A stretch of DNA of 64,000 bases from assembly GCA_963700785.1 (NCBI GenBank), contig CAVOYZ010000010.1, positions 372,001-436,000 on the forward strand, in the 5' to 3' direction. A model generated the notes under the pieces. That model saw only the letters and a list, made by a program, of their open reading frames with translations. It made no database searches and was not told the DNA's origin. Positions 17,022-25,354 of the stretch are shown here, piece after piece. Source of the DNA: CAXMST01 sp963700785 (lineage in GTDB: Bacteria; Actinomycetota; Thermoleophilia; Solirubrobacterales; 70-9). The translations under genes and the position numbers were made by a program. Each line of letters starts with the position of its first letter. Positions within the stretch are counted from its first letter, which is position 1.

Positions 17022-18025
17022 GGGGCTCTTCTTCCGTCACAGCTCCTCGCTTGCCCACGACACCGGCCCTCACCCCGAGTGCAGCGACAGGATCCTCGCG
17101 ATCGAGTCGGCGATGGACGATGCGGGCTGGCCGGCCGTGGAGCTCGTCGAGGCGCGGCCGGCGGAGCGAAAGCAGCTCGAGCGGGTTCATGACGGCGCCC
17201 ATCTGGACCGGATCGAGCGCTTCTGCGCTGAAGGCGGCGGCCTGATCGATATGGACACGGTCGCGGTCGCCGCTTCGTGGGAGGCGGCGCTGAGAGCGGC
17301 CGGTGCTGCGGTCGAGGGCGCTGAGCGGCTGCTCGCGGGCGAGAGCGACTTCGCGTTCTGCGCGATGCGTCCACCCGGGCACCACGCCGAGCGGGATCGC
17401 GCGATGGGCTTCTGCCTGTTCAACAACGTCGCCGTCGGCGCCGCCCATGCGATCGCCGAGGGCGGGGCCGATCGCGTGATGGTGCTCGACTGGGACGTGC
17501 ACCACGGCAACGGGACCGCCGCGATCTTCGACGCGGACCCGTCGGTCCTGTTCTTCAGCCTCCATCAGAGCCCGCTCTACCCGGGGACCGGAGCGGCGAC
17601 CGATCTCGGCAGCGGCCCCGGCGAGGGGTACACGGTCAACCTCCCCGTCGCCGCCCGGCTCCGGGGGCGAGCTCTATCTCTCGCTCGTCCAGCACCTGGT
17701 CTCGCCGGTCGCGCGCGAGTTCGCTCCCGACCTGATCGTGGTCTCGGCCGGCTACGACGCCCACGAGCAGGATCCGCTGGCCGACTGCAGGCTCGTCGAT
17801 CGCGACTACGCCGACCTCGCCGCCACCGTCCGCGAGCTCGGCGCCGAGCTTGGCGCTCCGGTGCTGCTCTGCCTCGAGGGTGGCTACAACCTCGAGGCCC
17901 TCGGCCGCTCCGTGGTCGCGACGGTCAGGGCCCTCGGCGACAGCTCGCCGCCACCGATCGCCGATCCCGGCCCGGCCGCGCCGGACCGCGAGCGCGTCGC
18001 CGCGGTCTGGCCCGCGCTCGCCTAG
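17020..18025 (+). CDS. Histone deacetylase superfamily protein (AcuC/acetylpolyamine amidohydrolase type), frameshifted
   Basis: The zinc-dependent arginase/deacetylase fold is seen in RPPGHHAERD (catalytic His pair), GFCLFNNVAVGA, and LDWDVHHGNGT (Asp and His zinc ligands) in the first frame. VVSAGYDAHEQDPLAD (third ligand) and LCLEGGYNLEAL follow in a second frame. The shift is near 17652-17665, in GCCCGGCTCCGGGGG; correcting it gives GGELYLSLVQHLVSPV. The reconstructed length, about 335 residues, is typical. Members remove acetyl groups from lysine or polyamines. ATG 17020 has no Shine-Dalgarno, and TACGGT lies 13 bases upstream, so a leaderless mRNA is plausible. Confidence 0.88.
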
Positions 18026-18041
18026 CAGCCCCGGAGCCGCT

Positions 18042-19353
18042 TCAGTCGGTCAGCTTCGTCCGCAGCTCGTCGACCGCGTCGGCCGAGAGGCCCGGGATCT
18101 CGGCGAGCGCCGCGGTGCTCGACAGGCCCCGCTCGTCCCGGTAGCGAAGCACCCGCTTCGCCTCCCTGACCGAGAGGCCCGTCCCGCGGAGCTGCTCGAA
18201 GCTGGCATCGGCGAGGCTGACCCGCGCTCCGGGCCTGCCGCGACCGGCGCCCGCTCGGGCATTCGGCTTCCGCGAGCCGGCGGGTTGCGCCCCGGCACCC
18301 TCGCCGGCGAGCCGCTCGGCCGCCGCCCGGAAGCGTTGCTCACGAGTTTGGTCGCGGTCCTCGGTCGCGATCGCTGCCGGTTCCGCTCCCCGCTTGTGGA
18401 TCGCGGCCCGCAGGCGGCGCTCCGCGTCGGCAGCGCCCTGCTCGCGCGCGGCTTTCACGGCCTGCTCGAGGCCCGATCTGCCCTCGCGCTCGCCCTCCTG
18501 CCGCAGCGCCGTCGCCTGGCTCCGTAGCCACTCGGCGGCCGCGCTTCGGGCCTCGGTGGCATCGGCGGCGGCCCGCTCGAGCTGGGCCTCCCTGTCGGCG
18601 GTCCGCTGATCGGCCTCGAGCCGGGCCCGCTCCCGGGCCTCGCTCGTCGCCCGCTCGAGCTCGGCGGCAGCCTCGGCTCTGAGCCGCTCGGCCTCGTCGG
18701 CAAGGGCCTGCTCGGCCGCGGTCAGCCGCTCGGCCGCCTCGGCCGCGCGTTCCTCGATCTCCCGCAGGCGTCGGTCGGCGTTCTCGATCGCCTCGATCTT
18801 CTCCTCCCGCTCGCGCTGCAGCTCGGACTCCCGCGCCGCGATGATCTCGGCGAACCGAGCCTCCGCCGCCCCGAGCTCGTCGCCCTCCACCGGGTCGTCG
18901 ACGTCGGCCTCGCTCTCTCCGGCCGCGCTCGCCTGCTGCGCCCGGCCCTCGGCCTCGTCCCGCTCCCGCGCGTAGCGTTCGGCCCGCTCTGCTGCCTCTG
19001 CTGCCTCGGCCTCGGCGCGCTCGAGCCTCCGGCGCAGGTCGTCCTCGGTGGCGTCATCCAGCGACGGCCCGGCCTGCTCGAGGGCTGCGGCGGCCCCGGC
19101 CTCGGGCCTCGATCCCGGACCGATCGGCGGCGCCCACTCGCCGGTCGCGGGTTCCGTTCGCGCCGCCGGCGTGGTGTCCTCGGGCGGCGCCCACTGCTCG
19201 GCGTCCTCGCCGCTCGGCTCGGCGCGGTGCTGCGTGCGTCTCGGGCGCGGCGGGTGGATCCCCGGACCCGGCCGGCGGGATCTCGTCCGGCTCGTCCGGC
19301 CCTTGCTCTCCATTGCTCCTGCGGCGGCTGAGTATGCCTCTGCGTCGCGCCAT
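18042..19353 (-). CDS. Long coiled-coil protein with C-terminal helix-hairpin-helix domain
   Basis: Residues ~120-340 are an almost uninterrupted Ala/Glu/Arg-rich coiled coil (heptads such as AEAAERLTAAEQALADEAER). A basic linker follows, then a ComEA-like helix-hairpin-helix pair over the last ~60 residues (LADASFEQLRGTGLS, IPGLSADAVDELRTKL), which would bind DNA backbone. The frame is open to 19457, but the N-terminal part there is implausibly Arg-rich. A second frame from ATG 19353 gives an acidic leader (EQGPDEPDEIPPAGSG), and one indel around 19200-19235 would join the two. The protein is cytoplasmic by sequence. Its function is unknown; a DNA-organising or bridging role is a guess. Confidence 0.7.
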
Positions 19354-19545
19354 CCCGAGCGCCAGATTACGGCAAGTCCGGCCACTGAAGGGCCAAGGCC
19401 TCGCCTCGGTGCTGAACGGCGCGAGCGATCGCCACCGACCGGTTCGGCAACGGTCACAGCCGCGTCTTGTTTGGTCGCGTCCAGCGGTCGAGGATCGGCT
19501 CGAAAACCGCGATCACCGGTCGCAGCGGCCGGGGAAGGAGCAGAG

Positions 19546-19803
19546 ATGCATGCGAAGTTCGGGCTGATCCACTGGCGAATCGCGACGGCGCTCGCGGCCG
19601 CGGTCAGCGGCCCCGGGAAGCTCGGCGGTCAACGGGGGCAGGGGACGGTCGAGTACGTCGGCCTGGTCCTGCTCGTCGCCGTGCTGATGGGCGGCATGGT
19701 CGCCGCGGTCGGCGGCCTCAACAGCCTGCCCGGCAAGGAGTTGGCCGAGGCGATCACCAAGAAGATCGTCCAGGCGGTCCAGAAGGTCACCTTCGCGAGG
19801 TGA
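19546..19803 (+). CDS. Small type IV pilin-like (Flp-like) protein
   Basis: This 85-residue protein starts at ATG 19546 behind a strong GGGGAAGGAG. After ~30 residues comes GQGTVEYVGLVLLVAVLMGGMVAAV: a Gly followed by a hydrophobic helix with Glu at position +5 relative to the Gly, the layout of prepilin peptidase-processed Flp/TadE-type pilins. The C-terminus is a short amphipathic Lys-rich helix. No Tad assembly genes are nearby, so it is an orphan. It could be a minor pilin or a simple single-pass membrane peptide. Confidence 0.7.
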   Translation: MHAKFGLIHWRIATALAAAVSGPGKLGGQRGQGTVEYVGLVLLVAVLMGGMVAAVGGLNSLPGKELAEAITKKIVQAVQKVTFAR

Positions 19804-19872
19804 CCCGACGCTGAAACGGTCGCCGATCGCCGGCGGCCCGGTGGCGATCTCGGCGGGCGGTCTTCCTACACC

Positions 19873-19884
19873 ACCCCATGGGGT
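19873..19884. promoter_or_regulatory. 12-bp perfect palindrome upstream of rph
   Basis: ACCCCATGGGGT is an exact palindrome located 18 bases before the rph start codon. It could be a regulator site or chance in GC-rich DNA; nothing else in the window repeats it as far as I can see. Confidence 0.3.
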
Positions 19885-19902
19885 CTGAGAGACTGCCCGC
19901 CG

Positions 19903-20628
19903 ATGGCCGCCCGCAGCAACAATCGCAGCGACGCCGAGCCGCGGCCGATCGCGATCGAGCCCGGGTTCGTCCGCACCGCGGACGGCTCGGCCCTGATCTC
20001 GATCGGCGAGACCCGGGTGATCTGCACCGCGTCGATCGCCGACGAGGTGCCCCGCTGGCTCAAGGGCGGCGGCAGCGGGTGGGTCACGGCCGAATACGCG
20101 ATGCTCCCCGCCTCGACCGGCGAGCGCAAGGAGCGGGACTCGAAGAAGGGCCGGCCGGACGGCCGCTCGACCGAGATCCAGCGGCTGATCGGCCGCTCGC
20201 TGCGCGCCGTGGTCGACTTCGAGGCACTGGGCGAGCGCGCGGTCTGGGTCGACTGCGATGTCCTGCAGGCCGACGGCGGCACCCGCTGCGCCGCGATCAC
20301 CGGCGGCTACGTCGCGCTGAGGCTGGCGCTCGCCGCGGCGCTCGACCGGGGCGAGCTCGCGACCATCCCGCTGACCACCTCCGTCGCCGCGATCAGCGTC
20401 GGGATGGTCGACGGCCGTCCGCTCTGCGATCTCGACTACGCCGAGGACTCGACCGCGGAGGTCGACGCGAACGTCGTGGCGACGGGCGACGGGGAGCTGG
20501 TCGAGGTGCAGGCCACCGCTGAGCGGGCGCCGCTGTCGCGGGAGTCCCTGGATCATCTGCTGACGCTCGCCGAGGGTGGGATCGAGATCCTCAAGGACGC
20601 GCAGGAGCGGGCCGTTCACGGCCAATGA
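19903..20628 (+). CDS. rph: Ribonuclease PH
   Basis: This 241-residue phosphorolytic 3'-exoribonuclease has the RNase PH fold: GSALISIGETRVICTAS, EYAMLPASTGER, GRSTEIQRLIGRSLRA (the conserved Arg/Ser substrate region), LQADGGTRCAAITGG and CDLDYAEDS (the catalytic Asp region). It trims tRNA 3' ends using phosphate. It is the first gene of a tightly overlapping set, with rdgB starting within its stop (ATGA at 20625). The rph-rdgB pairing is widespread and supports both assignments. Confidence 0.95.
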   Translation: MAARSNNRSDAEPRPIAIEPGFVRTADGSALISIGETRVICTASIADEVPRWLKGGGSGWVTAEYAMLPASTGERKERDSKKGRPDGRSTEIQRLIGRSLRAVVDFEALGERAVWVDCDVLQADGGTRCAAITGGYVALRLALAAALDRGELATIPLTTSVAAISVGMVDGRPLCDLDYAEDSTAEVDANVVATGDGELVEVQATAERAPLSRESLDHLLTLAEGGIEILKDAQERAVHGQ

Positions 20629-21224
20629 ACGGCGACCGGCGGCGACTGGTCGTCGCGACCCGGAACGAGCACAAGCTCGTTGAGCTGCAGGAGATCCTCG
20701 TGGCCTTCGAGCTGCTGCCGCTGCCCGAGGACGTCGTGCTGCCGCCCGAGACCGGGGAGACGTTCGCCGAGAACTCCCTGGCGAAGGCGCGCGCCGCCGC
20801 CGCGGCCACCGGCATCGATTCGATCGCCGACGACTCGGGCATCGCCGCCGCCGCGCTCGGCGGGCGGCCGGGGGTCCGCTCGGCCCGCTACGCCGGCGCC
20901 GAGGCGAGCGACGAGCGGAACCTGGCGAAGCTGCTGGAGGAGGTCGCGCGCGGCGACGACCGCTCGGTCACCTATGTCTGCGCGATGGCCTACGCCGGGG
21001 TCGACGGCCGCGAGCTGCTGGCCGAGGGCCGCTGCGAGGGGCAACTCGCCCGGGTTGCCGCCGGCAGCGGCGGGTTCGGCTACGACCCGGCGTTCATCCC
21101 GGTCGAGGCGGAGGGGGACGGGCGGACGATGGCCCAGCTGAGCGCGGCGGAGAAGCACTCGATCAGCCACCGGGGACGAGCGGCACGGGCCCTCGCCGAG
21201 CTGCTGGAGGCGGGGGACCGGTGA
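20625..21224 (+). CDS. rdgB: XTP/dITP diphosphatase (non-canonical purine NTP pyrophosphatase)
   Basis: This 199-residue HAM1-family enzyme carries VVATRNEHKLVEL (the substrate/Mg motif, T/SxNxxK), ETGETFAENSLAKA, IADDSGI with the catalytic Asp, GVRSARYAG, GFGYDPAFIP, and SHRGRA near the C-terminus. It hydrolyses dITP and XTP to monophosphates to keep deaminated purines out of DNA and RNA. Its start overlaps the rph stop, and its stop overlaps the next gene's GTG (21221), so the three are one translation-coupled operon. Confidence 0.95.
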   Translation: MNGDRRRLVVATRNEHKLVELQEILVAFELLPLPEDVVLPPETGETFAENSLAKARAAAAATGIDSIADDSGIAAAALGGRPGVRSARYAGAEASDERNLAKLLEEVARGDDRSVTYVCAMAYAGVDGRELLAEGRCEGQLARVAAGSGGFGYDPAFIPVEAEGDGRTMAQLSAAEKHSISHRGRAARALAELLEAGDR

Positions 21225-22129
21225 TCGCCGGGAAGGCCGCGGCCGCGGTGCTCTCGGTGGTCTCGAACGCGTTGCTGGTCGCGCTGAAGCTGCTCGCCGG
21301 CATCGTCACCGGGTCGATCGCGATCCTGACCGAGGCGATCCACTCGGCGATCGATCTGCTCGCCTCGCTGGTCGCGCTCGTCTCGATCCGCAAGGCCGAG
21401 GAGCCGGCCGACGCCGATCACCCCTACGGACACGAGAAGGCCGAGAACGTGGCGGCGGGGGCCGAGGCGATGCTGATCCTGGTCGGCGCCGGAATCATCG
21501 GCTTCGAGGCGATCAGGCGGATCATCTCGGGCGGCGAGGTCGAGCACATCGGCCTGGGCATCGCCGTGATCGGCTTCTCTGCGGTGGCCAACCTGGCGGT
21601 CTCGACCTTGCTCTTCCGCCGCGCCCGTGAGCATGACTCCCCCGCGCTCGAGGGCGACGCGGCGCACTTGCGGGCGGACGCGGCGACCTCCGTCGCGGTG
21701 CTCGTCGGGCTGCTGCTGGTGGAGATCACCGGCGACCCGGTCTTCGATCCGATCGCGGCGCTGATCGTCGCCGGCGCGATCGTCGTCGCCGGGGTACGGC
21801 TGATGTGGCGCTCGGGGCGGGTGCTGATGGACGAGGCCCTGCCGGCGGACGAGCTCGACTGGATCGAGGACACGATCGCGGCCGCGCGCCCGCCCGAGAT
21901 GGTCGGCTATCACAAGCTCCGCGGCCGCCGGGCCGGCGCCCGGCGTCACGTCGACCTCCACGTTCAGTTTCGCGACGGGACCAGCCTCGAGCAGGCGCAC
22001 CGCCTCGCCCACAGCCTGCGGGACGCGATCGAGGCTGGGTTCTCGAACGCCGACGTGCTGATCCACGTCGAGCCGGAGGGCTCCGTCCAGGACCCCCGCC
22101 GGCGGGCTGGGCCGTACCGCCAGGGCTGA
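21221..22129 (+). CDS. Cation diffusion facilitator family divalent metal exporter
   Basis: This 302-residue CDF protein has six membrane helices. The metal site in helix 2 reads AIHSAIDLLAS (His in place of the usual first Asp of DxxxD), HPYGHEKAE follows helix 3, and DAAHLRADAATSVAVL in helix 5 has the HxxxD motif. The C-terminal cytoplasmic domain (residues ~210-290) contains GRRAGARRHVDLHVQF and DVLIHVEP. It exports Zn, Fe, Mn or similar in exchange for protons. The start at GTG 21221 overlaps the rdgB stop. Confidence 0.9.
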   Translation: MIAGKAAAAVLSVVSNALLVALKLLAGIVTGSIAILTEAIHSAIDLLASLVALVSIRKAEEPADADHPYGHEKAENVAAGAEAMLILVGAGIIGFEAIRRIISGGEVEHIGLGIAVIGFSAVANLAVSTLLFRRAREHDSPALEGDAAHLRADAATSVAVLVGLLLVEITGDPVFDPIAALIVAGAIVVAGVRLMWRSGRVLMDEALPADELDWIEDTIAAARPPEMVGYHKLRGRRAGARRHVDLHVQFRDGTSLEQAHRLAHSLRDAIEAGFSNADVLIHVEPEGSVQDPRRRAGPYRQG

Positions 22130-22142
22130 GCGCCGGCGCCGA

Positions 22143-22283
22143 TCAGGTCAGGTTGACCGCGGCTGCGACCCCGACCATCCCGACCGTGATCGAGTAGCCG
22201 GTGTAGCCGTTGAGCGCGAGCAGGATCGCGGTCAGCGCGCAGGCGGCGACGACGGTGATCCAAGATGCCCTGACGAGGTTCAT
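22143..22283 (-). CDS. 46-residue two-helix membrane peptide, unknown
   Basis: The frame from ATG 22283 to TGA 22143 has strong G/C third-position bias and encodes two hydrophobic stretches (ITVVAACALTAILLAL and ITVGMVGVAAAVNLT) separated by the short polar turn NGYTGYS. That pattern fits a small membrane hairpin protein. It fills the gap between the CDF exporter and the next gene on the opposite strand. I recognise no family. Confidence 0.55.
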   Translation of the reverse strand: MNLVRASWITVVAACALTAILLALNGYTGYSITVGMVGVAAAVNLT

Positions 22284-22324
22284 CCGCCCGGTATGTTGGC
22301 GCAGATGTCAACCACCGCTCCGCG

Positions 22325-22687
22325 ATGAGCGAGTCCCGCCGGCAAGCGCCCGACGCCGAGCGGGCGTCGGCGATTCTGGATCGGCTCGCCGCTCTGTCCC
22401 CCGACCTGCTCGACGCCGCGATCTTCGACCCCGACGGCGTCCAGATCGCCTCCAGCGACGGCACCGATTGGAGCGGCCCCGCCGAGCAGCTCTGGGCAGC
22501 CGCGGACGCCGGCGAGGCCGGGGTCGCGACTCAGGTTCACGTCGGCACCGAGGACGGCGAGGTGTTCGCGGCGCGGAACGGCGCCGCCTCGATCGTCTCG
22601 ACCAGCAGGCGATTCGCGCTCGCCTCGCTGATGCTGACCGATCTGCGGACGGCTCTCCGCGAGTTCGGGAGTGGGGGGAGCGGCTGA
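22325..22687 (+). CDS. Roadblock/LC7-like small protein
   Basis: The 120-residue protein from ATG 22325 has an alpha/beta pattern with an N-terminal helix (ASAILDRLAALSPDLLDAAIF), a beta hairpin (FDPDGVQIASSDG), then VHVGTEDGEVFAARNGAASIVSTS and a long C-terminal helix. This resembles Roadblock/LC7 domains, which in actinobacteria often act with small GTPases, but the match is weak by eye. Its stop TGA 22685-22687 shares a base with the ATG of the following gene, so the two are coupled. Confidence 0.55.
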   Translation: MSESRRQAPDAERASAILDRLAALSPDLLDAAIFDPDGVQIASSDGTDWSGPAEQLWAAADAGEAGVATQVHVGTEDGEVFAARNGAASIVSTSRRFALASLMLTDLRTALREFGSGGSG

Positions 22688-22923
22688 TGCAGAAGCCGCA
22701 CCGTCTGCTGCTCGACCGGGTCACTTCCTACGCAGAGGAGGCGGCCGCCTTCCTGCGCCGCCGCCGCCACCGGGCGCGGCCCTTCGTCCGCGTCTGGCGT
22801 GCCGGCGGGGTGATCGACGCCCCGGTCGTCGAGAGCGCCGAGGCCCGGGCGATGTTCGTCGCCGCGGCCGGCCTGCTCGCCGCCGAGCACCGGCCCCGGT
22901 CGGCTGACCGCGCCGCCGGCTAG
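22687..22923 (+). CDS. Small basic protein, unknown function
   Basis: This 78-residue Arg-rich protein (helix with FLRRRRHRARPF, then a VWRAGGVIDAPVVES strand region and an Ala-rich helix) starts at ATG 22687, directly overlapping the preceding stop. No family is recognised. Coupling suggests it works with the Roadblock-like protein. Confidence 0.5.
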   Translation: MQKPHRLLLDRVTSYAEEAAAFLRRRRHRARPFVRVWRAGGVIDAPVVESAEARAMFVAAAGLLAAEHRPRSADRAAG

Positions 22924-23042
22924 CCCCGGCAGCCCAGGGACCTGATCTCGAGTTGACGGGGGCGGACGCCGCCGGTCCGGGGTTGCTGGGGTAGCCGACC
23001 CTCGGGGATCCGCGACCGCTCCCACTCCAGAGAGGCCCAGAG

Positions 23043-24893
23043 ATGAGATTCACGCCAACCCGTCTTGCGGCGCTCGCGCTGTTCGTCTGTGCTGCGGCCG
23101 CCGCGCCCGCTGCGGCCGGTGAGTTCACCGTCGCCCAGTGCGACCCGCGTAACCGGGACTTCGCCGATGCCCGCTTCGACCGCACCGACGGCGCCTACTA
23201 CGGGCTGTCCCGGGGCTGCGGCAGGCCGGCCGAATCCTCGGCCCTCAAGGTCGAGAACCGCGCCTCCGCGCCGACCGGCGCCGAGGGCCGGATCGCCTGG
23301 CTCGCGCCGCCCGCGCTCCGGGTCGTCGGCGTCACCGCCGAGGCCCGGCTGCGGGCCGACGCGGGGCACCGCGCTCGGCTCAGCTACCTCGACGCCGCGG
23401 GCGAGCAGGCCGGGCGGGTCGCCGGTGGTCTCGACGAGCCCGGCGGCTTCCAGCGTCACACCCACCGGCTCGGCGCGATCGGCCGAGCGGGCTTCGCGGC
23501 TCAGCTGATCTGCGTCTCGGGCGTCAGCTGCGCCCGCTCGGAACAGGCCCGCGCCTGGATCAGGGGGGTGCGCCTGACGCTTCGCGACTCGTCCGCGCCC
23601 ACCCTCGGGCTCTCCGGATCGCTGCTCGAGCCGGGCTGGCTTCGCGGCGAGCGCGAGCTCGTGGCCGCGGCGGGCGACCTCGGTGGCGGACTGCGGCGGC
23701 TCGATGTCGAGATCGGTGGCGTCCCGGTCGGCGCCCGGCAGCCGTTGCCTTGCGAGTTGACCTCCTCCGGCGCCCTGGCCCGGACGATGAGCCCGTGCCC
23801 GCGGGCGCGCTCCGCCCGCCTCTCGCTGGAGACCGGCGCCGCCCCGCTCGCCGACGGCGTCAACCGGCTGACGGTCTGCGCCCAGGACTTCGGCACCGCG
23901 GCGAACCGGACCTGCCTCGAGCGCCGCGTGCTGGTCGACAACCGCTCTCCCGAGGCCGCGTTCCGCGGACGCAACGACCGCGATCCCGAGCTGATCTCGG
24001 CCTCGGTCAGCGACGCTCACTCCGGGCTCGCCACGGTCACGATCGAGTACCGGCGGCTTCCCGACGGGCCCTGGGTCGGGCTCGAGACCGAGCCCGTGGC
24101 GGGCGGCGTCCGGGGTCGGGTCGACTCCAGCGCGCCGCCGCCGGGGCGCTACCTGTTCCGGTTGCGGGCCAGCGACGCCGCGGGCAACGCGGTGGCCGTC
24201 AGCCGGGGTCCCGACGGCCGGCCGATGGCCTTCGACTTCCCCCTCCGCGAGCGGACCCTGCTCAGCTCGAGGATTCGGTCGCTCGGCCACCGCCTCGACT
24301 ACGGCGCCCGGCCGCGGCTCAGGGGCCGCCTGCGGACCGGCGCCGGGGCCGGGGCCGGCGGCGCGACGCTGGAGATCCGCGAGCGCTACGAGCCGGGCTC
24401 CCGCCCCGAGCAGCGGCGCCGGACCGTGACCACCGGTCGCGACGGTCGCTTCTCCGCCCGTCTGCCGCGCGGCCCCTCGCGGACGATCGAGGTCGAGTTC
24501 GCCGGCAGCGGCCGCTACCTGTCGTCCGCCGCCCGTCCCCGCAAGCTGGCGGTCGCCGGGCTCGCGAGGCTGAGCTTGCTCGAGCGCCGGGTCGCCGCCG
24601 GCGCCCGGGCGAGATTCCGGGGCCGGGTCGGCGCCCGCGGGGCCCGGATCCCCGCCCCGGGCAAGGTCGTGGAGCTGCAGGCGCGCGAGCCGGGGTCCCG
24701 CCGCTTCCGCACCGTCGGCGAGGCGCTCCACACCGCCCGCCGGGGAGTGATCCGCACCGCCTACCGGTTCCGCCGCTTCTACCGCCGCCCGACCCGGTTC
24801 CAGTTCCGGCTCAAGGTCACGCGCCAGGCGCGCTGGCCCTATCGCGCGCCGACCCACTCACGGCCGGTGGCGGTGACGGTCGTCCCGCGCTAG
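23043..24893 (+). CDS. Large secreted protein with Ig-like/carboxypeptidase-regulatory-like domains
   Basis: This 616-residue protein has a clear signal peptide (hydrophobic run ending PAAAG around residue 26). It is rich in beta strands: an N-terminal lectin-like region with conserved Cys (QCDPRN...SRGCGR), an Ig/cadherin-like repeat over ~190-380 with DNRSPEAAF and DAAGNAVAV, and a C-terminal region of strand repeats with GRDGRFSARLPRGPSRTIEVEF, typical of Ig-like domains in secreted proteins. It is probably cell-surface or extracellular. No catalytic motif is seen. Its TAG stop overlaps the stop of ccmH on the other strand (CTAG). Confidence 0.75.
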   Translation: MRFTPTRLAALALFVCAAAAAPAAAGEFTVAQCDPRNRDFADARFDRTDGAYYGLSRGCGRPAESSALKVENRASAPTGAEGRIAWLAPPALRVVGVTAEARLRADAGHRARLSYLDAAGEQAGRVAGGLDEPGGFQRHTHRLGAIGRAGFAAQLICVSGVSCARSEQARAWIRGVRLTLRDSSAPTLGLSGSLLEPGWLRGERELVAAAGDLGGGLRRLDVEIGGVPVGARQPLPCELTSSGALARTMSPCPRARSARLSLETGAAPLADGVNRLTVCAQDFGTAANRTCLERRVLVDNRSPEAAFRGRNDRDPELISASVSDAHSGLATVTIEYRRLPDGPWVGLETEPVAGGVRGRVDSSAPPPGRYLFRLRASDAAGNAVAVSRGPDGRPMAFDFPLRERTLLSSRIRSLGHRLDYGARPRLRGRLRTGAGAGAGGATLEIRERYEPGSRPEQRRRTVTTGRDGRFSARLPRGPSRTIEVEFAGSGRYLSSAARPRKLAVAGLARLSLLERRVAAGARARFRGRVGARGARIPAPGKVVELQAREPGSRRFRTVGEALHTARRGVIRTAYRFRRFYRRPTRFQFRLKVTRQARWPYRAPTHSRPVAVTVVPR

Positions 24894-25354
24894 AGCCGAT
24901 AGCGGTCGAGGTCGGCGGCGAGTCGCTCGTCGTCGCCGGGATCGGGCTCGACCGCCGCCGGGACCGGCGAGCCGTCCTCGCCCTGCGAGCGCCACCTGCG
25001 AATCCCGATCGACAGCGCCCCGCCGGCGATCAGGATCGCGAGGCCGGGCACGACCCAGGCGGCGAGGTCGAAGCCGCTCGTCTCAGGGGTGGCGAGCACC
25101 TCGGGCCCGTACTCGACCACCAGTTCGTCCTTGATCTGCTCCTTCGTCAGCCCGTCACCGATCAGCTCCCGGATCAGGTCGCGGATCTGGTCTGCCTGCG
25201 GCGACTCCGAGAGCGCGAGCGAGAAGCCGCAGGTCGGGCACATCACCTCGTCCTCGATGTCGGGCAGCGACGGCGGCTCCTGCTGGGCCGTGACGACCGC
25301 CGGCGCGAGCAGCGCCAGCGAGAGCCCCAGCGCGAGTATCAGCACGAGGCGCAT
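24890..25354 (-). CDS. ccmH: Cytochrome c maturation protein CcmH (thiol-disulfide subunit)
   Basis: The 154-residue protein from ATG 25354 has a signal peptide, then the thiol motif C39-P-T-C42 within VMCPTCGFSLALSES, and helices with QIRDLIRELIGDGLTKEQI and VEYGPEVLA. One C-terminal membrane helix follows (AAWVVPGLAILIAGGAL). This is the CcmH/CycL/NrfF domain that reduces the apocytochrome CxxCH thiols outside the membrane before heme ligation. It overlaps the ccmG stop (ATGA), so the two are co-translated. The C-terminal TPR part found in proteobacterial CcmH is absent; a CcmI-like protein is encoded near 31.6 kb. Confidence 0.9.
   Translation of the reverse strand: MRLVLILALGLSLALLAPAVVTAQQEPPSLPDIEDEVMCPTCGFSLALSESPQADQIRDLIRELIGDGLTKEQIKDELVVEYGPEVLATPETSGFDLAAWVVPGLAILIAGGALSIGIRRWRSQGEDGSPVPAAVEPDPGDDERLAADLDRYRL

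Noticed and set aside
22920..24857. 645-residue open frame antisense to the secreted protein gene
   Set aside because: Shadow frame; the forward protein has a signal peptide and domain structure.
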